A DNA stretch of 9,732 bases from Synergistaceae bacterium (GTDB lineage Bacteria > Synergistota > Synergistia > Synergistales > Synergistaceae). The position numbers were made by a program, and so were the translations under genes. The notes under the pieces were generated by a model. That model made no database searches, was not told the DNA's origin, and saw nothing but the letters and a program-made list of their open reading frames with translations. The DNA lies in NCBI GenBank assembly GCA_012728505.1, contig JAAYEY010000215.1, positions 1-9,732 on the forward strand, in the 5' to 3' direction. This document shows, piece after piece, positions 6,627-9,732 of the stretch; the stretch's first letter is position 1, and each line of letters starts with the position of its first letter.

Positions 6627-7187
6627 TCAGCGAGATCCACCACTTCTTGGTGAAACGCCCATAGGGGCACGTTCCAGAATATCTGTCCTGTAAAATTTAG
6701 CTGATATCAGAGGCGTTTTAAAGACACTGATGACGAGACGCTCCCCTGCGAATAACTCATAAAAATTCCTTCGTCCAAAGGGCTCGAGTGTAAATTGATT
6801 TTGTCCTAATTTTTTATTGCCGATTCTATAATAGTATTCTTTCCATGACATTCTTCCTCCCTGGAAAATCATCCACTTGCCTGTATCAATGAATCTCCCA
6901 TATATTGGCTTGTCAAAAGGAAGGCCTGCATTCGTTGACCTGACCCTTTCTTCCCACGTCCATATTAGGCCATTGACTATTTTGTATTCGTCCTCTACCG
7001 GTGTCAGCTCGACTGAGTGTATATATCTTGTTGTAAATTTGTGCCCCATAGAGACGGGAGACTGAAAAATAAGCTTGCCGTCAGAACCGGCTATTCGGAA
7101 AACGTCCACACGCCATCCGGCAGCTGCCGTCAAAAAGAGGATGGGCAAGGAAAAGAATATAATAAGATAGTGTGATATATTTTTTAT
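6627..7187 (-). CDS. DUF1850 protein, TAXI-TRAP associated, with apparent non-canonical start
   Basis: The coding part matches DUF1850: LIFQSPVSMGHKFTTRYIHS, then VELTPVEDEYKI, an E-R-S-T-N-AGLP stretch, and a GRF..TGKWMIF strand pattern. Its molecular role is unknown, but such genes are often found with TAXI-type TRAP transporters; here that transporter ends about 1.2 kb away. The first canonical start, TTG at 7146-7148, has no Shine-Dalgarno and cuts a hydrophobic leader. Reading further upstream gives MKNISHYLIIFFSLPILF..., an excellent signal peptide or anchor, if AUA at 7185-7187 starts; AUU at 7188-7190 is the alternative. GGAGG lies on the minus strand at 7195-7199, 7 bases before AUA and 4 before AUU. 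The first in-frame stop upstream is at 7206-7208, and no AUG, GUG or UUG lies between that stop and 7148 except CUG (7203-7205), which precedes the Shine-Dalgarno. Predicted length is 186 residues, exported. Confidence 0.85.
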   Translation of the reverse strand: MKNISHYLIIFFSLPILFLTAAAGWRVDVFRIAGSDGKLIFQSPVSMGHKFTTRYIHSVELTPVEDEYKIVNGLIWTWEERVRSTNAGLPFDKPIYGRFIDTGKWMIFQGGRMSWKEYYYRIGNKKLGQNQFTLEPFGRRNFYELFAGERLVISVFKTPLISAKFYRTDILERAPMGVSPRSGGSR

Positions 7188-7218
7188 AATCCGCCCTCCA
7201 GACAGTTAAATAACACCT

Positions 7219-7249
7219 ATAATAAAAGCTGTTGAGGTATGTGATCCAA
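7219..7249 (-). promoter_or_regulatory. Possible promoter for the DUF1850 gene
   Basis: On the minus strand TTGGAT (7244-7249) precedes overlapping TTATTA/TATTAT (7219-7225) at 18-19 bases. It would give a leader of about 25 bases before the start near 7187. The spacing is slightly long and the region is AT-rich, so this is weak. Confidence 0.25.
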
Positions 7250-7371
7250 GATTTAAATCAATTGTTAAAAACACATGTTCTCAGAGTAGGGTAAAGCTAG
7301 AAATATATACAAATGGATGTATCAGAGACCATGTAGTATTATATATGCAATCTATCGAAGGAGGATAACGA

Positions 7372-8646
7372 ATGAGAGAACTTTTTATTCCTGAAACTAA
7401 AAATCCGCCGGCAAAGGTTAAAGATCAGGGGTTAATCAGCCTTGTAATGGAAGGTGCCGGAGTTTTTAACGCAAAAAGCGGAGAGATAATACTTCTTCCT
7501 ATAGGAAGAAGCACCCTTAACAGTATCGCTGAAGACTTAGCGGAATCTCTCCTTGAAAAAAATGGAATACAGCATGTTGACTGCAATGCCTCCGAAGAAT
7601 CAATCCATTCACTTGCTGAGCGCTATGTCAGGGAATACGGTAATAAAGCGCTTTCATGGATGGTGACCTCAGAGAGAAAACTCAGACTTTGGGGCTGGGC
7701 TGATACAAAAGAAGATGCCAAGATGAAGACAGCAATGGCTGCTGATACGATCCGCTCTATTATGGAGAGGTACATCCCAGATTTTGACTACTTGCTTGAA
7801 GTAGGTTCTAAAACTATTAACAGGATGGTGGGTGTCTGTTCGACTCAAAAAGGTTCGCTTTATGAGTTCGAAGGGTTGTCATGTCCTAAGTGCGGGGTTT
7901 ATTATCATGCAGACTCAGCCGATGTTAGTGCTTATAACCCGCTAAATCCCGAGCAGAAGGAAGAAGAAGTCAAAGATGTACATACGCCGGGAGCTCATAC
8001 GATGTCGCTCCTATGTGAACAGCTTGGGATCGACCCAATACAGGGACTTAAAGCGATGCTTTATACAGTTATGATGCCGGACGGAAAAAAGATACTCCTC
8101 TTTGCAATGATAAGGGGAGACAAGAACATCAGCATAAATAAGCTGACAGCTTATGTAGATTCTAAATTTAAAGGCTCGTCATTCAGAAGAGCGGAAAATG
8201 AAGAGATAGTTTCCGCATTTGGAGAGGTTGCGGGATTTTGTGGACCAATAGGAGTGCCTGAAGGAGTCCACACGGTGGCCGACAGGTCACTTGTAGGAGG
8301 TAAAAACTACGTTGTCGGAGGCAATAGACCTGATTACCACAGAACAGGCTGCTGTTGGGGCAGAGATTTTAAGCCTGAAGTCGCAGATCTTTTACTGTTT
8401 GAAGAATCGACCCCATGCCCAGATAGCGGGACACCTATGGTGTCCGTTTCGCTGCGTAAGATTTGTATGGTGGAATGTTATTCTTCAGAAGAAAGAGGCG
8501 AGACTGTCCTCTCATGCAGGGACAGGGATGGAGAGCATAAATGGTCATACAGATGGGGAGCAGAAATATCCTTGGAACCCCTCATACTCTCATTTTACGA
8601 AAAAAAAGAAAAACGCATAAGAGATGCGATCTTCGAGAATAACTAG
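7372..8646 (+). CDS. Prolyl-tRNA synthetase-derived protein with intact editing (INS) domain, degenerate catalytic core
   Basis: A 424-residue protein related along its length to bacterial ProRS (normally ~570). Residues 1-70 correspond to the N-terminus and motif 1 region (GAGVFNAKSGEIILLPIGRSTL). Motif 2 (normally fRxE...GLLRxREF) is not recognisable in 80-145. CPKC (171-174) matches the spot before the insertion domain. Residues 200-345 are a YbaK/INS editing domain: VHTPGAHT, Lys227 (E. coli Lys279), IRGD, GPIGVP (291-296), VADRS with Asp304 (Asp350), YVVGGN, and DYHRTGCCWGRDF with His323 (His369). The remainder aligns to the motif 3 zone (GETVLSCRDRDGEHKW) but lacks GIGxxR, and the anticodon-binding domain is missing. 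INS domains hydrolyse Ala-tRNAPro. It therefore probably cannot charge tRNA but may edit in trans or sense aminoacyl-tRNA. ATG 7372 has AAGGAGG at 7358-7364. Confidence 0.8.
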   Translation: MRELFIPETKNPPAKVKDQGLISLVMEGAGVFNAKSGEIILLPIGRSTLNSIAEDLAESLLEKNGIQHVDCNASEESIHSLAERYVREYGNKALSWMVTSERKLRLWGWADTKEDAKMKTAMAADTIRSIMERYIPDFDYLLEVGSKTINRMVGVCSTQKGSLYEFEGLSCPKCGVYYHADSADVSAYNPLNPEQKEEEVKDVHTPGAHTMSLLCEQLGIDPIQGLKAMLYTVMMPDGKKILLFAMIRGDKNISINKLTAYVDSKFKGSSFRRAENEEIVSAFGEVAGFCGPIGVPEGVHTVADRSLVGGKNYVVGGNRPDYHRTGCCWGRDFKPEVADLLLFEESTPCPDSGTPMVSVSLRKICMVECYSSEERGETVLSCRDRDGEHKWSYRWGAEISLEPLILSFYEKKEKRIRDAIFENN

Positions 8647-8678
8647 GTCCGATATCGAGATAAAATGTATGTACAGTG

Positions 8679-8719
8679 CAGAAAACGCAGGGAGCATATC
8701 GGTCCTGCGCTTTCTGTTT
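8679..8719 (+). terminator. Hairpin, probable terminator of the ProRS-like gene
   Basis: CAGAAA (8679-8684) pairs with TTTCTG (8711-8716) and CGCAGG (8686-8691) with CCTGCG (8704-8709), with one A/C mismatch between them and a 12-base loop. Only a short T-run (TTT) follows, so termination may be partial. A second small hairpin, ATGTCA (8726-8731) with TGACAT (8740-8745), lies just after. Confidence 0.55.
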
Positions 8720-8764
8720 GTAGTGATGTCATCATATTTTGACATGCAGTTTATGAGCCATTTA

Positions 8765-8793
8765 TTGCGGAGCTGTATTACCGGGGCTATAAT
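8765..8793 (+). promoter_or_regulatory. Sigma70-type promoter of the membrane-anchored binding-protein gene
   Basis: TTGCGG (8765-8770), a 17-base spacer, then a perfect TATAAT (8788-8793). Transcription would start near 8800, leaving a very short leader with AGGAAG (8805-8810) before TTG 8819. With the hairpin upstream, this gene appears to be its own transcription unit. Confidence 0.6.
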
Positions 8794-8818
8794 GCTTAAA
8801 TCATAGGAAGTGTTCTCT

Positions 8819-9732
8819 TTGGCTGAGCCTATAAAAAAAGTACTGGAAAAACTTATTGAAGACTATGGTGTCTGCATCCTTGAAGACCCTGACAGGCTTG
8901 CTCAGTTTCTTGAAGCGAGGAGCCCTTCGGAGAGTGTTGCCAATTTTAGACTGACCTTTGCACTGCGATATATGATTAAGTCAGGTTGGACGATAAACTC
9001 TAAGATAACTGCAAAAAATGAGAAGTATTTTAAGGCTAAGCTTTCTGAGCATCTTGGTTTTACACCACAAGAAGCGGAAGATGTATTGCATACTCTGTGG
9101 CAGGTAATAGACGGAGAGCGTGCAGTTTGCCCCTCTGTGGACGATAAAACTGAAGAGCTGATTGCAAGACCGGGCAACCTCAGAAGGATAGCAGGCGGTA
9201 TTTCAAATAAGCCAAGAACAATGTGGCTTAGAAAGAAATCTCTATATAACGGAGTAGTCCTGATTGCAGCTCTTTTGGCGATAGTTGTGCTTTTTTTTCA
9301 AATAGGAGGCCAGAGGAATCCCGTTGGAGATGAGTTCAGGATAGCCTTTTTCGTCCCTCTGAAAGGCAGTCATGCACAGTCGGGGCATAACCAGTTGAGG
9401 GCAGCCCAGCTGGCAGTTGAACAGATAAACAAGCAGGGTGGAATAAGGGGCTACAAAATAAAAATAGTTGGTTACGATCTCCCTCAGGAAAGCTCAGCAG
9501 CAGAAAACAGCGTTAGAAAAGTAATGAAGGACAAGAGTATCTTAGCAATGATAACAGCAGCGTCTGAAGAAAAGCTGCAGCTTATGTCAATGATAGCCGA
9601 TGAGATAAGCGTTCCTCTTGTAATAACAACTTCAGATTTGACGCCTGCTGCAGTTATGAAAGGAGAAAAGCCTCACCTTTATGCTTTTCATATAGCTAAC
9701 GACACTGACGCCAGAGCAAAAATGTTGGGATA
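8819..9732 (+). CDS. Membrane-anchored type I periplasmic-binding (LivJ-like) protein with N-terminal cytoplasmic module, 3' truncated
   Basis: The frame runs from TTG 8819 (AGGAAG 8 bases upstream) to the right edge: 304 residues seen, incomplete. Residues 1-57 contain LEKLIEDYGVCILEDPDRLAQFL, and residues 70-100 contain KLSEHLGFTPQEAEDVLHTLW. Together they resemble a bipartite helical module found at the N-terminus of various bacterial multidomain signalling or effector proteins, typically with YGxxLLxDPxR and later LxxxxGLxxxxAxxxVxxW. A basic KPRTMWLRKK stretch (131-140) precedes one membrane segment (144-161). From residue 173, RIAFFVPLKGSHAQSGHNQLRAAQLAVEQINKQGGIRGYKI and the following text are a Peripla_BP_6/LivJ-type domain, which binds amino acids or related ligands in ABC uptake. 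By the positive-inside rule the N-terminus is cytoplasmic and the binding domain outside. A signal peptide is absent. It may be a receptor rather than a transport subunit. The rest of the gene is not visible. Confidence 0.85.
   Translation, partial: MAEPIKKVLEKLIEDYGVCILEDPDRLAQFLEARSPSESVANFRLTFALRYMIKSGWTINSKITAKNEKYFKAKLSEHLGFTPQEAEDVLHTLWQVIDGERAVCPSVDDKTEELIARPGNLRRIAGGISNKPRTMWLRKKSLYNGVVLIAALLAIVVLFFQIGGQRNPVGDEFRIAFFVPLKGSHAQSGHNQLRAAQLAVEQINKQGGIRGYKIKIVGYDLPQESSAAENSVRKVMKDKSILAMITAASEEKLQLMSMIADEISVPLVITTSDLTPAAVMKGEKPHLYAFHIANDTDARAKMLG

Noticed and set aside
6638..6652. Hairpin CACCA/TGGTG just past the convergent stops
   Set aside because: Only 5 bp, within coding sequence, and no U-run on either strand, so not a terminator.
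6701..6710. CTGATATCAG, same core as the palindrome at 4401-4418
   Set aside because: It lies inside the DUF1850 coding sequence without the flanking complementary bases, so it is most likely a chance match.
8312..8620. 102-codon + strand reading frame inside the ProRS-like gene
   Set aside because: It overlaps the end of a clearly coding frame, has no ribosome site, and its translation shows no recognisable domain; it is a frame shadow.
8624..8806. 60-codon + strand frame between the ProRS-like and receptor genes
   Set aside because: It overlaps the end of the ProRS-like gene, a hairpin and the receptor promoter, and has no Shine-Dalgarno.
8902..9177. 91-codon minus-strand frame under the receptor gene
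   Set aside because: It lies antisense to a continuous frame with strong domain matches, so it is a shadow.
1..9732. tRNA/rRNA genes, CRISPR arrays, insertion sequences, integration sites
   Set aside because: No cloverleaf-like sequence, regularly spaced repeats, transposase or integrase frames or terminal inverted repeats were seen on either strand.

Overview
The window looks like chromosome from an anaerobic, amino-acid- or peptide-using bacterium with a Gram-negative envelope. The gene set (TAXI-type TRAP transporter, DUF1850 protein, sarcosine-oxidase-like FAD enzyme, LivJ-like binding domain), the moderate G+C content and the frequent non-AUG starts recall Synergistota. That placement is an impression from gene content; no marker gene in the window proves it.

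Left part (1-5470), all on the + strand. The window opens inside the C-terminal part of an FAD-dependent amine/amino-acid oxidoreductase, closed by a clear hairpin terminator. A promoter then precedes a LysR-type regulator (595-1485). Fifteen bases later comes a deoxyribose-phosphate aldolase family enzyme (deoC, TTG start at 1501). Next is a fused TRAP permease (best start GTG 2295), and then a secreted TAXI-family solute-binding protein (4457-5410), which ends in a 38-base perfectly palindromic terminator. The regulator, aldolase and transporter probably form one uptake-and-use unit, with extra control elements in the two transporter leaders.

Middle part (5471-7371). A roughly 300-base stretch without a gene holds the terminator, a nested inverted repeat and a consensus -10 box. 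It leads to a polytopic membrane protein (5715-6626) that distantly resembles the HycD/EchB/NuoH membrane subunits, with no partner subunits nearby. It converges on a minus-strand DUF1850 gene, and the two stop codons abut as TGATCA. DUF1850 proteins commonly accompany TAXI transporters. This one seems to start at a non-canonical AUA or AUU codon behind a strong Shine-Dalgarno; otherwise it loses its signal peptide.

Right part (7372-9732), + strand. A 424-residue protein is derived from prolyl-tRNA synthetase. It keeps the editing (INS) domain with its key residues, has a degraded catalytic core and lacks the anticodon-binding domain. A hairpin follows it. A separate near-consensus promoter then drives a gene cut by the right edge (TTG start at 8819). 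Its product has an N-terminal cytoplasmic helical module, one membrane segment and an outward LivJ-like type I periplasmic-binding domain. That is a receptor-like layout rather than a normal secreted binding protein.

The two most unusual items are this putative transmembrane binding-protein receptor and the editing-only ProRS paralogue next to it. I saw no rRNA, tRNA, CRISPR array, insertion sequence or integrase.
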